Shown here: one piece after another, positions 36,687-45,746 of the stretch
Position numbering within the stretch: position 1 is the stretch's first letter
How the letters are laid out: each line of letters opens with the position of its first letter
Source: Paenibacillus sp. PK3_47
GTDB lineage: Bacteria > Bacillota > Bacilli > Paenibacillales > Paenibacillaceae
Assembly (NCBI RefSeq): GCF_023520895.1
Contig: NZ_CP026029.1
Span: 4,836,001 to 4,900,000, forward strand
DNA: 64,000 bases
Direction of reading: 5' to 3'
Notes under the pieces: model-generated
What the model was told of the DNA's origin: nothing
Database searches by the model: none
The model's input: the letters and a program-made list of their open reading frames with translations, nothing else
Position numbers and translations under genes: made by a program

Positions 36687-38252
36687 ATGAGAACATTCCG
36701 CAATCCGGTGCTGCCGGGCTTCTACCCTGATCCGTCGGCGATCCGCGTAGGAGAAGATTATTATCTTGTCACTTCGAGCTTTGAATTTTTCCCCGGGGTG
36801 CCGATCTTTCACAGCAAGGATATGGTGAACTGGCGGCAGCTGGGCCATGTGCTCGACCGCCCATCCCAATTGAATCTCGACAACACCATCCCGTCCATGG
36901 GGATCTGGGCACCGACCATCCGTTACCATGAAGGCGTATTCTATATGATTACGACTTATGTCGACAATGATAAGAACCAGCATAATTTCTATGTCACGGC
37001 AACCGATCCGGCAGGCGACTGGTCCGATCCGGTATGGCTGGAGGATGCTCCGGGCATCGACCCTTCGCTGTTTTTTGATGAAGACGGCAAAGTGTACTAT
37101 ACCGGTAACCGTGTCCCGCCGGAGGGCCAGGATTATCCGAAGCATATGGATATCTGGCTGCAGGAGATAGATCTTGCCGAAGGAAAGCTGGTCGGACCGA
37201 AGCTCAGCATCTGGCAGGGGGCGCTGAAGGTGGGCCATGCGCAGGAAGGCCCGCATCTCTATAAAATCGGGGACTGGTATTATGTCCTGATCGCTGAAGG
37301 CGGAACAGGACATACCCACGCGATTACGATTGCCAGAAGCAAGCAGGTAACCGGCCCGTATGAAGGCCATAAAGCCAATCCGATTCTGACACACCGCCAT
37401 CTCGGCCGCTCCTATCCGATCGTCAATGTCGGACACGGGGAGCTGATTGAAACGCAGCATGGGGAGTGGTGGATGTTCTGTCTGGCCTCACGGACCTGCG
37501 GCGGCTATTACCGTAATCTCGGGCGGGAAACCTTCCTGGCACCGGTAGCCTGGGAGAATGAATGGCCGGTAGTGAACCCGGGCAAAGGCGTGCTGGAGTT
37601 TGAATCGAAAGCGCCCGATCTGCCGGAAACCGTATGGCCGCAGCCATCGTCACGCGATGATTTTGACGGCGGGGAGCTGGAGCAGATCTGGAACTTCCTG
37701 CGTACACCGCGCGGTGAGTTCTGGAGCCTCAGTGCGAAGCCGGGCTTCCTGCGGTTGAATTTAAAGGCGGAACGTCTCACGGAGATTGCGAATCCTTCGT
37801 TCGTCGGTAGACGCCAGCAGCATCTGAGCTTCCGCGCGGCCGCCGATCTGACCTTTAAGCCTGCTGCGGAAGGCGAAGTGGCCGGACTGGCACTCATTCA
37901 GAATGCCGATCACCATTTCCGTTATGAACTGGGGCTTACGGATGGAGAGCTGCAGCTGCAGCTGACCGAACGCCGCGGCGGCAGTGAGCAGCAGCTTGCT
38001 TCAGTGCCTTATGAGGGAGACAGGCTGCAGCTGAAGGTAGAGGCAAGAGGCCAGGATTACAGCTTCTATTATAGAGCTTCAGGGAATGACAAGTGGAGCC
38101 TTCTCTGCGGGCAGGCAGACGGCAGGGTACTCAGCACGGATCTCGCGGGCGGTTTCACAGGCGCTTATCTCGGCATGTATGCCAGCTCCCAGGGAGCGGC
38201 AAGTACCAGCTATGCCGATTTCGACTGGTTCAGTTATGAAGAGCTGGAATAG
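36687..38252 (+). CDS. GH43 beta-xylosidase / alpha-L-arabinofuranosidase
   Basis: A 521-aa cytoplasmic glycoside hydrolase. The N-terminal five-bladed propeller has catalytic residues in GFYPDPS (Asp base), GIDPSLFFD (pKa-modulating Asp) and AQEGPHLYK (Glu acid). The C-terminal about 200 residues are a concanavalin-like beta-sandwich, as in XynB-type GH43 enzymes. AAGGAGG precedes the ATG. It is translationally close to GH28 (12 bases). Confidence 0.92.
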   Translation: MRTFRNPVLPGFYPDPSAIRVGEDYYLVTSSFEFFPGVPIFHSKDMVNWRQLGHVLDRPSQLNLDNTIPSMGIWAPTIRYHEGVFYMITTYVDNDKNQHNFYVTATDPAGDWSDPVWLEDAPGIDPSLFFDEDGKVYYTGNRVPPEGQDYPKHMDIWLQEIDLAEGKLVGPKLSIWQGALKVGHAQEGPHLYKIGDWYYVLIAEGGTGHTHAITIARSKQVTGPYEGHKANPILTHRHLGRSYPIVNVGHGELIETQHGEWWMFCLASRTCGGYYRNLGRETFLAPVAWENEWPVVNPGKGVLEFESKAPDLPETVWPQPSSRDDFDGGELEQIWNFLRTPRGEFWSLSAKPGFLRLNLKAERLTEIANPSFVGRRQQHLSFRAAADLTFKPAAEGEVAGLALIQNADHHFRYELGLTDGELQLQLTERRGGSEQQLASVPYEGDRLQLKVEARGQDYSFYYRASGNDKWSLLCGQADGRVLSTDLAGGFTGAYLGMYASSQGAASTSYADFDWFSYEELE

Positions 38253-38264
38253 GGGGGCTTGCTA

Positions 38265-39716
38265 ATGAGCGTTAGTACGAATACCATGGCCTATCCGCTG
38301 CCTGAGCTGCCGCAGATTCCGGACCGGGTCTTTACGATCACCGACTATGGTGCGGAAGCTGGGGGGCTGGCGCTGAGCACCGCTGCTATCCAGTCCGCAC
38401 TGGATGACTGCGCGGCCGCCGGGGGAGGCAAGGTGGTTATTCCTTCCGGCCTTTGGCGCACGGGCCCGCTGACCCTGCACAGCCGGATGAATCTGCATGC
38501 CGAACGCGGAGCCCTGGTCCTGTTCGTCCCTGACCCGGAGCTGTATCCGCTGATTCCCTCCCACTTCGAGGGAACGTTAGGCTGGCGCTGCCAGGCACCG
38601 CTGGACGGAGAGGGACTTAACGATGTGGCAATAACCGGAGAGGGGATCTTTGACGGCAGCGGCGAGGGCTGGCGCCCGGTCAAACGGTTCAAAATGACAG
38701 CGCTGCAGTGGGAAAAGCTGACCGCCTCCGGAGGCGTGGTGGATGCTGAGGAGGAGATTTGGTGGCCTTCCCGTGAAGCCATGGAAGGGGGGACGCTGAC
38801 CGCAATGCTGCGGGAGCGGAATGAAACCGCGAAGGAGGCGTATCTGCCGGCGCGCCATTATCTCCGTCCGGCGCTGCTCAGTCTGCGTAACTGCAAGCGT
38901 GTGCTGCTGGAAGGACCGACGTTCCAGAATTCACCGGCATGGTGTCTCCACCCCATGGGCTGCGAGCAGGTTACGGTACGCAAGATTCAGGTGCGCAATC
39001 CGTGGTATTCGCAGAACGGTGACGGTATCGATCTGGAGAGCTGCAGCCATGCTCTTGTCGAGCACTGCAGCTTCGACGTGGGCGATGATGCGATCTGTCT
39101 GAAGTCGGGCAAAGACGCGGAAGGCCGCCGGCTGGGTATGCCGTGCCGCTATATTACAATCCGGCACTGCACGGTCTATCATGGTCACGGCGGTGTGGTC
39201 ATCGGAAGTGAAATGTCCGGCGGGGTTCATGCAGTGAGGGTCAGCGACTGCGTATTCATCGGCACGGATATCGGGCTGAGGTTCAAAAGCGCCCGCGGCA
39301 GAGGCGGGGTCGTAGAGGATATTGAGATGGAGAATATTACGATGAGCGGAATTATACACGAGGCGGTATCCTTCCATATGTTCTATGCCGGTGTTGAAGG
39401 CTCGGAAGGCTTCGATGCTGAGGTATTCCCGGTTACCGAGGAAACGCCGCAGTTCCGCAGCATCACACTCAGGAACATCGCCTGCCACGGGGCTTCAACT
39501 GCGCTTTTGGTGAACGGATTGCCGGAGATGCCGCTTGCCGGGCTGACCGTCCAGAACCTCCGCGCGGTGAGCCGTAAGGGGATGGTCCTGCGCCATGCCG
39601 AAGACCTCACATTTACCGGCGTACAGCTAAAGACCGAAGAGACACCCAAAGTACATATACATATGTGCAGTAATGTCTCTCTGGGACAGCTTGAGAACCC
39701 GGACGTTACTCCCTGA
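38265..39716 (+). CDS. GH28 polygalacturonase-like, cytoplasmic
   Basis: A right-handed parallel beta-helix enzyme of 483 aa from the ATG at 38265; a TTG two codons earlier is less likely. GH28 motifs are NGDGIDLESC, GDDAICLKSG, HGHGGVVIGSE and RFKSARGRGG. No signal peptide is present, so it works on imported galacturonan oligomers, probably as an exo-enzyme or a rhamnogalacturonan hydrolase. Its end overlaps the converging AraC gene by 11 bases. Confidence 0.92.
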   Translation: MSVSTNTMAYPLPELPQIPDRVFTITDYGAEAGGLALSTAAIQSALDDCAAAGGGKVVIPSGLWRTGPLTLHSRMNLHAERGALVLFVPDPELYPLIPSHFEGTLGWRCQAPLDGEGLNDVAITGEGIFDGSGEGWRPVKRFKMTALQWEKLTASGGVVDAEEEIWWPSREAMEGGTLTAMLRERNETAKEAYLPARHYLRPALLSLRNCKRVLLEGPTFQNSPAWCLHPMGCEQVTVRKIQVRNPWYSQNGDGIDLESCSHALVEHCSFDVGDDAICLKSGKDAEGRRLGMPCRYITIRHCTVYHGHGGVVIGSEMSGGVHAVRVSDCVFIGTDIGLRFKSARGRGGVVEDIEMENITMSGIIHEAVSFHMFYAGVEGSEGFDAEVFPVTEETPQFRSITLRNIACHGASTALLVNGLPEMPLAGLTVQNLRAVSRKGMVLRHAEDLTFTGVQLKTEETPKVHIHMCSNVSLGQLENPDVTP

Positions 39717-40575
39717 TCTCGGGCAGTGGTTTGTTTTTGGCTTCTTTTCGGTATTGGAGCGGCGTCCGGCCGGTTGATTTCTTGAAGGTTTTGTTGAAAT
39801 GGGAGAGGTGCTCGAACCCGACTGCAGAGGCGATCTCCTGGATCTTGGCTGCAGATCCGGCCAGCATCCGTTCTGCCTCCCTGACCCGGATGTGTACGAT
39901 GTACTCGCGGAAATGAAACCCTGTAAGCCGGTGAAAGACACGGCTCAAATAGGAAGGGCTGATGAAGAAGTGCCCGGCGGTCTCTTCCAGCGTCAGCGCT
40001 TCGCGGTAATGACCGCGGATATAAGCGGCCACATCTGTCACCAGATGATGAAGCGGGTGCTTCGTTCCGCCGGTCTGCGAGGTGTTCCCGGACCGCTGCA
40101 GCAGAATCATCAGCTCAGTGAACAGTGTGACGACGGCGGTTTCGTAATAAGGCCTCTGCAGGCGGCATTCCTCCAGCATCCGGTTCAGCAGGCTTTCCGC
40201 CTCATCCTGCTCACGCAGCGTAAGCCGGAACAGGCGGTATCTGCGGATATGGAACCACAGGGCTTCACTTTTTAACGATAGCGGTAGCAGATCAGGGTCA
40301 TAATTAATCAGGATCCGCTCGAACTCGGCGATCTCGGAACTTGCTGTAGCATGCAGCTCGCTTCCGGGAATCAGAATGAGCTCGCCCTTGTGGACCGTCA
40401 CCACCCGGTCATCGACAAAATAGACACGCTCCCCTTCCGTGAGGTAATACAGCTCGGTGAGCGCATGGCTGTGGGGGCGCGGCATGGCCGTGACCCCTTT
40501 ACGCTTCATGTGCTGGATATTGAACCGGTTATCGGCAATATGGAATTTGGGATTGGGACTGCTTACATTGTTCAT
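39706..40575 (-). CDS. AraC family transcriptional regulator (cupin + HTH)
   Basis: The protein is 289 aa from the ATG at 40575, which has AGGA 6 bases before it; a much longer frame upstream runs antisense into the pectinesterase gene and is spurious. The cupin domain has MPRPHSHALTELYYLTEGER. Two C-terminal HTH motifs end FNKTFKKSTGRTPLQYR. It is divergent from the pectinesterase gene and probably controls it. Confidence 0.88.
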   Translation of the reverse strand: MNNVSSPNPKFHIADNRFNIQHMKRKGVTAMPRPHSHALTELYYLTEGERVYFVDDRVVTVHKGELILIPGSELHATASSEIAEFERILINYDPDLLPLSLKSEALWFHIRRYRLFRLTLREQDEAESLLNRMLEECRLQRPYYETAVVTLFTELMILLQRSGNTSQTGGTKHPLHHLVTDVAAYIRGHYREALTLEETAGHFFISPSYLSRVFHRLTGFHFREYIVHIRVREAERMLAGSAAKIQEIASAVGFEHLSHFNKTFKKSTGRTPLQYRKEAKNKPLPEIRE

Positions 40576-40648
40576 GGATATCCTCATCTCTTTCGGACCG
40601 TTACGGCTATTATAGAATAAACACAGCAGGATATGAAAGGAGCCGCAA

Positions 40649-41539
40649 ATGCTGATTACAGTATCCAAAAACAGCAATGAAGGATACAGCAGCCTGCAGG
40701 AGGCGCTGGATTCCATTCCCCCGGAGCACATTTCCGAGGTAACCATCCGGATCAGACCCGGTGTATATGAAGAGAAAATTACGGTCCGGCAGGAGGCGCC
40801 GCCTATTCTGCTGCTTGGGGAAGACCCGGATTCAACCCTTATCAGCTGGTCCGACAATGCCCATACCCTCGGACCGGACGGGGAGCCGCTCGGTACTTTC
40901 CGCTCAGGGACACTGAATGTGTTCGCTGAAAATTTCACCGCCGAGAATGTGACCATCCGCAATGCCTCCGGACCGGGCACGGGGCAGGCTGTAGCGGCAT
41001 TTGTGGACGCCGGCCAGGCGGTCTTCCGGCGTGTGCGCCTGCTGGGAGACCAGGATACTTTATATACCGGAAAAGGCAGGCAGTACTATGACAATTGCTA
41101 TATTGAAGGCGATGTGGATTATATTTTTGGCGCTGCTACAGCCTTGTTCGAACGCTGCCATCTGCATAACAAGCGTTCCAGAGGTTACATCACTGCTGCC
41201 TCCACACCGGAAGCTGCTAAGTTCGGTTATGTATTTCTCGATTGCCGGATTACCGGAGGAGCGGGCGTAAGCGAAGTATATCTCGGCCGGCCGTGGCGTG
41301 ACTATGCGCATGTGGCCTTTATCCGCACCAGTATGGATGCTTCGGTCACCGGTGAAGGCTGGCATAACTGGGGTCAGCCCGGCCGCGAGGAGACCAGCCG
41401 CTATGAGGAATTTGCCAGCAGCGGGCCCGGAGCCCATCCGGAGGCCAGAGTCTCCTGGTCCCGCCAGCTTACCCCGGAGGAGGCAGCCGGGTACAGAGTC
41501 TTGACCGTGCTGGACGGCTGGCATCCTGAAGGCTATTAA
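40649..41539 (+). CDS. CE8 pectinesterase, cytoplasmic
   Basis: A 296-aa parallel beta-helix enzyme that removes methyl groups from galacturonan. It has the CE8 signatures LLGDQDTLYTGKGRQYYDNC (first catalytic Asp), EGDVDYIFGAATALFE (second Asp) and the Arg of YLGRPWRDYAHVAF. There is no signal peptide, so methylated oligogalacturonides are demethylated inside the cell. GAAAGGAG precedes the ATG. The next gene starts 46 bases later. Confidence 0.93.
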   Translation: MLITVSKNSNEGYSSLQEALDSIPPEHISEVTIRIRPGVYEEKITVRQEAPPILLLGEDPDSTLISWSDNAHTLGPDGEPLGTFRSGTLNVFAENFTAENVTIRNASGPGTGQAVAAFVDAGQAVFRRVRLLGDQDTLYTGKGRQYYDNCYIEGDVDYIFGAATALFERCHLHNKRSRGYITAASTPEAAKFGYVFLDCRITGGAGVSEVYLGRPWRDYAHVAFIRTSMDASVTGEGWHNWGQPGREETSRYEEFASSGPGAHPEARVSWSRQLTPEEAAGYRVLTVLDGWHPEGY

Positions 41540-41585
41540 CAGCGGAAGACCGCTCATTGTAACACGAACAAGGAGGATTACGGGT

Positions 41586-42623
41586 ATGGGATCACTGGAA
41601 AAGTATATGCAGCAGTTAACAGCCGCTGCGCCGCACAGCGCTGCTTATCAGGAAGGAATGCCGCATGCACAGTGGAGGGATAAGCTGGCGGCTGGCTTGA
41701 CGGAGCGGCTGGGCGGCTTCCCGGACAGCCGGGCTGAGCTTCAGCCGGTGCTGCTGGAGCGGGTGGAATGCTCCGGCTATACAAGAGAGCGGATAGAAAT
41801 TACGACCTATGAGGGGCTGCGCATGCCGCTTTATTTGCTGGTTCCTGCACAGCCGGCGGCTTCTCCCCGGCCGGCTGTTCTTGCCATTCACGGGCATGGC
41901 TACGGCAGCAGAGAGATCACCGGCCTTATGCCGGACGGCTCGGACCGGGAGGATGAACCGGGACTGCATAAGGATTTTGCGGTCTCGCTGGTGAAGCAGG
42001 GCTTCGTGGTTGCGGCACCGGAGCTGCTCGGTTTCGGCGACCGGCGGCTGCAGGAGGATCTGGCCAGCGGAGAGCCCGGCCGCAACTCCTGCTTCCGTCT
42101 GTCCTCGGCGCTGCTGATGGCTGGTCAGACGATGGCCGGCTACCGCATCTACGAAACGATGCGGGCGCTCGATTATTTGCAGTCCCGGGAAGAGGTGCAC
42201 GGCGGACGCATCGGCATCATGGGCATTTCCGGAGGCGGCCTGGTGGCCGGCTTCACGGCTGCGCTTGATGAACGGATTGCCTGTGCCGTAGTAAGCGGCT
42301 ATGCCAATACCTTCGCAGACAGCATTCTGACCCGCAACCACTGCCTGGATAACTACATTCCCGGTATTCTGCTGGAATCAGAAATGCCCGACCTGCTGGG
42401 CCTCATTGCCCCGCGCGGTTTGTTTCTGGAGTCCGGGGACGCCGATCATCTCTTTGGCCCGGAGGGAGCAAGAAAGGCGCTGGCCAGACTCCAGCTGATC
42501 TACAGTGCAGCAGGCTCCGGCGGCAATGTAGAGGCGGATTTCTTCACCGGAGGCCATGAGATTCACGGGGATCCGGCATTTGCCTGGCTGCGGCAGCAGC
42601 TTGGCGCTGATGTATTGACATAG
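41586..42623 (+). CDS. Alpha/beta hydrolase (dienelactone hydrolase / Abhydrolase_7-like esterase)
   Basis: A 345-aa alpha/beta hydrolase. The nucleophile serine is in GIMGISGGG, and candidates for the other triad members are in LESGDADHLFG (Asp) and GHEIHG (His). No signal peptide is present. Its place between CE8 and GH105 suggests removal of acetyl or other acyl groups from pectin oligomers. AGGAGG precedes the ATG. Confidence 0.8.
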   Translation: MGSLEKYMQQLTAAAPHSAAYQEGMPHAQWRDKLAAGLTERLGGFPDSRAELQPVLLERVECSGYTRERIEITTYEGLRMPLYLLVPAQPAASPRPAVLAIHGHGYGSREITGLMPDGSDREDEPGLHKDFAVSLVKQGFVVAAPELLGFGDRRLQEDLASGEPGRNSCFRLSSALLMAGQTMAGYRIYETMRALDYLQSREEVHGGRIGIMGISGGGLVAGFTAALDERIACAVVSGYANTFADSILTRNHCLDNYIPGILLESEMPDLLGLIAPRGLFLESGDADHLFGPEGARKALARLQLIYSAAGSGGNVEADFFTGGHEIHGDPAFAWLRQQLGADVLT

Positions 42624-43061
42624 ATCCGATTTCATACGAGTTAATTCCGGAATCTAAGTGGTTGATAGGCTACATTTACTATATTTATCTGGAAATCGAA
42701 GGTTTACGGCGGCATCTGCTTTAGAAGGTTACCTTTAGTTTTACGGCCGCCTCTACTTTAGTAGATGCCATTTATAGGATGGCCCGGCAAGTTAGATGGA
42801 AATTCTCCAGGTAATCTTGGCATTTTTCATCATTTACGATAATTAGGTGGAAAAAGTCCATTTGTTTCGCTCAATATAGCTCTCTGGTAATCAAATTCGC
42901 ATAAGTAAGCGGAGTTTTTCCCACTAACTTCATATTTTCAGAAGTTAACGAAGAATTAGCTGGACAAAATCCCACTAGATTCACTCTTATACGCCTGATC
43001 AAGTGCTTATCACAAGGCGGCTATTAAGTAGGTCCCGGACGACAAGAACAGGAGGGAAATA
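42624..43061. other. Gene-free gap with dispersed short palindromic repeats
   Basis: No gene is visible in 438 bases. From about 42795 to 42990 there are four variants of a (G/C)TGGAAA(A/T)n(C/T)TCCA-type imperfect palindrome, two on each strand: GATGGAAATTCTCCAGGTAA, GGTGGAAAAAGTCCATTTG, GGAGTTTTTCCCACTAACTT and GCTGGACAAAATCCCACTAG. The earlier half holds two copies of a GGC(G/C)(G/T)C...CT(G/A)CTTTAG motif. Confidence 0.5.
42795..42990. repeat. Four dispersed TGGRAAAnnTCCA-type repeats
   Basis: Two copies on the plus strand and two in inverted orientation lie within 200 bases, each about 20 bases long, with a shared TTAGTGG(G/A)A-like flank. They are non-coding and lie between two genes of the same strand. 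Confidence 0.45.
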
Positions 43062-44189
43062 ATGAGTACACAACAAACGGCAACCGTGCAGTGGTCCCGC
43101 AAAATTGCCGATACGGTTCTCGGAAGCTGCAACGGACAGGGTGAGCACGAATATATCCTGCAGCGCTGGGCTTATGTGCCGGGCATGCTGCTGATGGCGA
43201 TGGGGCGGGCCGGTGCCCGGCTCGGTGAGCAGGAGTACCTCTCCTATACGAAGCGGCATATGGAAACTTTTATCCGGGAGGATGGTTCCATCCGTTCCTA
43301 CAGGCTGGAAGAGTACAACCTGGATCAGATCAACCAGGGCAAAAACCTCTTTCCGCTGTACCGGGAAACGGGGGAACAGCGGTACGCCGAAGCGGCCCAT
43401 CTGCTGGCCGCGCAGCTGATGGGCCATCCCCGCACCTCAGAGGGCGGCTTCTGGCACAAGAAGGTCTATCCGTTCCAGATGTGGCTGGATGGACTTTACA
43501 TGGCCTCGCCTTTTCTGGCGGAATATGGTGCAGTGTTCCAGCGCCTGGACCTGATCGATGAAGCCGCCCATCAGCTGCTGCTGGTGGAGCGCAAGACACG
43601 CGATCCCCGTACCGGACTGCTCTATCACGGCTGGGATGAATCCCGCGAGCAGGAATGGGCTGATTCATCCACGGGCCTGTCCTCCCATTTCTGGAGCCGG
43701 GCAATGGGCTGGTATGCCATGGCGGCAGTGGATTGCCTGGAGCATTTCCCGGTGACCCATCCCAAGCGGGGGACGATCATCGGGATTTTCCAGCGGTTGT
43801 GCGGAGCGCTTGTGAAGGTTCAGGATCAGGAGAGCGGCCTGTGGTACCAGGTGCTGGACCAGGCGGGACGGAAGGGTAATTACCTCGAGGCCACCGGCTC
43901 CATTATGTTCGTGTATGCGATGGCGAAGGGCTTGCGGCTCGGTTATCTGGAGCCGTCCTTCAAAGATGCCATGCAGAAAGGCTATGAAGGGATATTGGAA
44001 CACTTAGTTACTGAAGATGAGCAGGGTGTCCATCTGCACCAGATCTGCCATGGGGCAGGACTGAGTATCGACCGCAACGGCTCTTATGACTATTACATTT
44101 CAGAAGCGGTGGTATCGGATGCGCCAATGGGCATCGGGCCTTTGCTGCTGGCTTCGCTGGAAGTAGAGCGGTATCTTGAAGAGCAATAA
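43062..44189 (+). CDS. GH105 unsaturated rhamnogalacturonyl hydrolase
   Basis: A 375-aa (alpha/alpha)6-barrel enzyme of the YteR/YesR type. It hydrates the unsaturated uronic acid left at the end of oligomers by pectate or rhamnogalacturonan lyases. Characteristic parts are YPFQMWLDGLYMASPFLAEY, LYHGWDESREQEWAD, SSHFWSRAMGWYAMA and ATGSIMFVYAMAKGLR. It has no signal peptide. AGGAGG lies directly upstream. Confidence 0.92.
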   Translation: MSTQQTATVQWSRKIADTVLGSCNGQGEHEYILQRWAYVPGMLLMAMGRAGARLGEQEYLSYTKRHMETFIREDGSIRSYRLEEYNLDQINQGKNLFPLYRETGEQRYAEAAHLLAAQLMGHPRTSEGGFWHKKVYPFQMWLDGLYMASPFLAEYGAVFQRLDLIDEAAHQLLLVERKTRDPRTGLLYHGWDESREQEWADSSTGLSSHFWSRAMGWYAMAAVDCLEHFPVTHPKRGTIIGIFQRLCGALVKVQDQESGLWYQVLDQAGRKGNYLEATGSIMFVYAMAKGLRLGYLEPSFKDAMQKGYEGILEHLVTEDEQGVHLHQICHGAGLSIDRNGSYDYYISEAVVSDAPMGIGPLLLASLEVERYLEEQ

Positions 44190-44379
44190 TCAGCACCCGG
44201 AGAGCGCAGCCGAATGCCGTTTTAACTTCACCGGCAATCCGCAGCCGGATGATGTCACTGTTCCCTTTAACCAGGACAGCGGTGCGCCGCATTATGATGA
44301 AAATAAAGGATATGGATTTGTAGAGTGGACCTGTGCGCTGAAGCATCCTGTGGATATGGAGAACCATGTACTGACATAA
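44176..44379 (+). pseudogene. Short remnant resembling the N-terminus of a CE12-type rhamnogalacturonan acetylesterase
   Basis: A 67-codon frame begins inside the end of the GH105 gene (TTG at 44176) and ends just before a terminator. It contains CRFNFTGNPQPDDVTVPFNQ and ENKGYGFVEW, reminiscent of the FDFG...GYGF beta-sandwich that precedes the SGNH domain in some CE12 esterases. There is no clear ribosome site. It is probably the stub of a deleted last gene of this operon. The family match is from memory and tentative. Confidence 0.4.
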
Positions 44380-44395
44380 TCTTATGTGTGGTAGA

Positions 44396-44445
44396 ATACC
44401 AGCCCGCTCATTCCAAATTCAGTGGAAGAAGCGGGCTGTATTTTG
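44396..44445. terminator. Terminator of the pectin operon
   Basis: CAGCCCGCT and AGCGGGCTG pair outside a second CATTCCA/TGGAA stem, followed by ATTTTG. Confidence 0.75.
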
Positions 44446-44468
44446 TGCGGCGGAAAATAGGGGGAATG

Positions 44469-44954
44469 CTACGTTAATGCGGCGGATTGTATGTACTGCT
44501 GAATCTGCTTCTTATGATGCTTGTCATGCGGGATGAATCCTCTCAGATGTCCGCGGTAGCTGAAAGGCTTGCCGTCACCGTCAGGGTAAGTGGTCAGAAA
44601 CTCAGCGTCGGTGATCCCGGTCATGTCATCAATCATTTTGCTGCGGTACTCTATCAGCTGGCGGATGATCTCCTGCAGGGTTACGGTTTGAGCGTACTCG
44701 ATCGCCTTGGCGTTGAATTCATTGAAGTTCAGATGCTTCGCGGTTAACGGTTGTCCCGCTTTTACTTTGGCGAACGCCTCTTCATAAAAATACTGATCCC
44801 AGCGCATGATGTGACACAGCATTTCTTTCAGTGACCATTTCCCGGGCTTGACCGGAGCCTCCCACAGCGCATCTTCCAGATGCTGAATAGACTGAACGTA
44901 GGGGATAAAAGAGTGAAATTCAAGCACCAGCTGTTCGTTTGTTTTTGCTGCCAC
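44469..44954 (-). CDS. DinB-like domain protein
   Basis: A 161-aa four-helix-bundle protein of the DinB/YfiT type. Metal-binding His positions are likely in EMLCHIMRWD near 48 and in FIPHDKHHKKQIQQY near the C-terminus. Family members act as thiol S-transferases or are uncharacterised. GAGGCAG precedes the ATG. It is not linked to its neighbours. Confidence 0.8.
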   Translation of the reverse strand: MAAKTNEQLVLEFHSFIPYVQSIQHLEDALWEAPVKPGKWSLKEMLCHIMRWDQYFYEEAFAKVKAGQPLTAKHLNFNEFNAKAIEYAQTVTLQEIIRQLIEYRSKMIDDMTGITDAEFLTTYPDGDGKPFSYRGHLRGFIPHDKHHKKQIQQYIQSAALT

Positions 44955-45069
44955 GATACTGCCTCCTGTTCAATAATATACAGTAACTGTATTCAGTATA
45001 AGGCATGGAAGTTGACTACAGAGTGTCAGGTTTAGTCCGGATGGTGAAAAAAGGAAAAAGGGAAGGCTA

Positions 45070-45127
45070 AAAGAAAAGGCACTGTCCAGTGGCCTTCCCA
45101 TATAGGAAACAGCCTCAGACAGTGCCT
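45070..45127 (-). terminator. Terminator of spoVR
   Basis: Read on the minus strand, AGGCACTGTC and GACAGTGCCT form a 10-bp outer stem around a second hairpin and are followed by TTTTCTTTT. Confidence 0.85.
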
Positions 45128-45134
45128 GAACATT

Positions 45135-45716
45135 CTACATAAATTTCCGCTGCACCTTTTTGCCGTCATAGGTAAAAAGGGCTTTTTTATCTTCAACCAC
45201 CGTCTGCAGATGCACGGTCCGGCCCCAGAGGGAGTAAATGTGCGGGAGCGTGCGCTCCAAATATTTCAGGTCCAGCTCGATGCTCTCATAACGGTGGACG
45301 ATCATCAGCTCGCCGTTGCGTTCATAGTCTGCATCCTGGATGACGAGGTAAGGCGAACCGCCGTTGACCCGGGCCAGCACCAGCTGGTCGCGTACGTTCT
45401 CCCAGGCTTTGTCGGTGATTTTCCACTCCGGCCCCTTTTTCTCAAACACATACAGGTCCAGGTCGTTAACCAGCTGCTTCGACAGGTAACTGCGGATGAA
45501 CGAAATGTCGGAATCGAGCTCGCGCACCTCGAACATTTTATCGCGGTCCCAGCGGCGTTCGATGTCTTCGAAGATCTTCAGCCCCAGATAGTAGGGGTTC
45601 AGGCTCTGGCGGGAAGGCTGCACCACAGCGGAATTCAGCTTCGAGTATTCAATCGTCTCCTCCGGCGTCAGGTCAAGCTCGCGCATGATGCGCTGATGCC
45701 AGTAGGAGGCCCAGCC
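45135..45716 (-). pseudogene. spoVR: spoVR, 3' part, split by the 18.3-kb element
   Basis: SpoVR is a mother-cell protein involved in spore cortex formation and works with PrkA and YhbH. Only the C-terminal about 194 residues are here, beginning with the codons for GWASYWHQRIMRELDL and ending QRKFM. SpoVR is normally about 460 aa, so the first roughly 60% is missing. Upstream the frame leaves the gene through CAA TAC GAA and meets a TAG inside the element arm, so no natural start exists. The 3' part has no frameshift and keeps conserved blocks (NPYYLGLKIFEDIE, LWGRTVHLQTV), so it looks maintained and not decaying. Confidence 0.92.
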
Positions 45717-45737
45717 TTCGTATTGCTAAGGTGCTTA
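45709..45737 (+). other. attL: spoVR core plus left arm of the element
   Basis: Bases 45709-45716 are GCCCAGCC (the Gly-Trp-Ala codons of spoVR on the minus strand). Bases 45717-45737 are the left arm, starting TTCGTATTGCTAAGGTGCTT. The right end of the element carries the inverse of this arm with two mismatches and the same GCCCAGCC. This is the junction expected for one half of a serine-integrase attP joined to attB. Confidence 0.85.
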
Positions 45738-45746
45738 AAAAAGTAA

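Noticed and set aside
39706..40980. 424-aa version of the third AraC regulator
   Set aside because: The first 135 codons run antisense to the pectinesterase gene and have no ribosome site; the ATG at 40575 fits the family start.
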